Origin: Anaerosalibacter massiliensis
GTDB lineage: Bacteria; Bacillota; Clostridia; Tissierellales; Sporanaerobacteraceae
DNA length: 38,812 nucleotides
Reading direction: 5' to 3'
NCBI GenBank assembly: GCA_000751555.1
Contig: CCEZ01000025.1
Span: 1 to 38,812 of the forward strand
Shown: positions 38,796 to 38,812 of the stretch, piece by piece
How positions within the stretch are numbered: position 1 is the stretch's first letter
Layout: every line of letters starts with the position of its first letter
Made by a program: the position numbers and the translations under genes
Notes under the pieces: generated by a model
Databases searched by the model: none
The model's input: only the letters and a program-made list of their open reading frames with translations
Told to the model about the DNA's origin: nothing

Positions 38796-38812
38796 AAAAA
38801 GGGGCTGTTTCA

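Noticed and set aside
1-38812. CRISPR array, rRNA genes or an intact insertion sequence
   Set aside because: No regularly spaced direct repeats, no rRNA sequence and no transposase frame were seen on either strand.

Overview
The window reads as low-GC, anaerobic Firmicutes chromosome (Clostridia or Tissierellia type). The DNA is very AT-rich, ribosome binding sites are strong GGAGG-type sequences that often sit on a false upstream GTG/TTG, and promoters are sigma-A like. The acpS / ydcC-type lipoprotein / alr / ndoAI-ndoA order is the one known from Bacillus. A fructose-family PTS with a PRD regulator, feo genes and several Firmicutes-type ABC operons agree. No rRNA, CRISPR array or intact insertion sequence was seen. 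Nearly everything left of 25.3 kb is on the minus strand. The plus strand carries ppa, a sigma factor, an 84-residue protein, a dead ABC permease and small proteins.

Layout. (1) 1-6390: a cell-surface polysaccharide operon read right to left (two GT4 glycosyltransferases, a DUF4330 protein, a small membrane protein, an O-antigen-ligase-like polymerase, a TagA/WecG transferase), then a YitT membrane protein. (2) 6597-11116: coiled-coil protein, an unusual AcpS-NnrD fusion, lipoprotein, alanine racemase and an EndoAI/EndoA toxin-antitoxin pair with its own consensus promoter. (3) 11202-16258: a mannose-type PTS locus (EIIA, EIIC, EIIB, ManR-like activator) beside manA. (4) 16507-19035: a feo operon with FeoB split in two genes, a small zinc-ribbon protein, FeoA and two Fur-box-like palindromes. 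(5) 19059-23742: an oxygen-independent methylthioadenosine / 5'-deoxyadenosine salvage operon (deaminase, nucleoside phosphorylase, MtnA isomerase, class II aldolase) led by an M55 D-aminopeptidase gene. (6) 23847-27363: NhaC antiporter, pyrophosphatase, TlpA-like thioredoxin and an SGNH esterase. (7) 27517-30722: an unknown 84-residue protein, an orphan sigma-70 factor, an M48 protease and a YbjQ protein. (8) 30793-36425: a GntR/YtrA-type regulator with an ABC-2 exporter, and a second operon of a YknWXYZ/MacAB-like exporter. Both promoters carry the same inverted-repeat operator at the same place. (9) 36.4-38.8 kb: a decayed ABC-2 permease gene, three very small genes, a 38-bp perfect palindrome, and at the right edge a damaged tRNA-Arg-like sequence that looks like an integration-site remnant.

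How the parts work together. The most coherent pathway is the salvage operon. MTA would be deaminated to methylthioinosine, phosphorolysed to hypoxanthine and methylthioribose-1-phosphate, isomerised, and split to DHAP and a (methylthio)acetaldehyde, with no oxygen-dependent step. The second is the regulatory link between the two ABC export operons, which I infer form one envelope-stress regulon under the GntR protein. All assignments are from reading sequence motifs; no database search was run.
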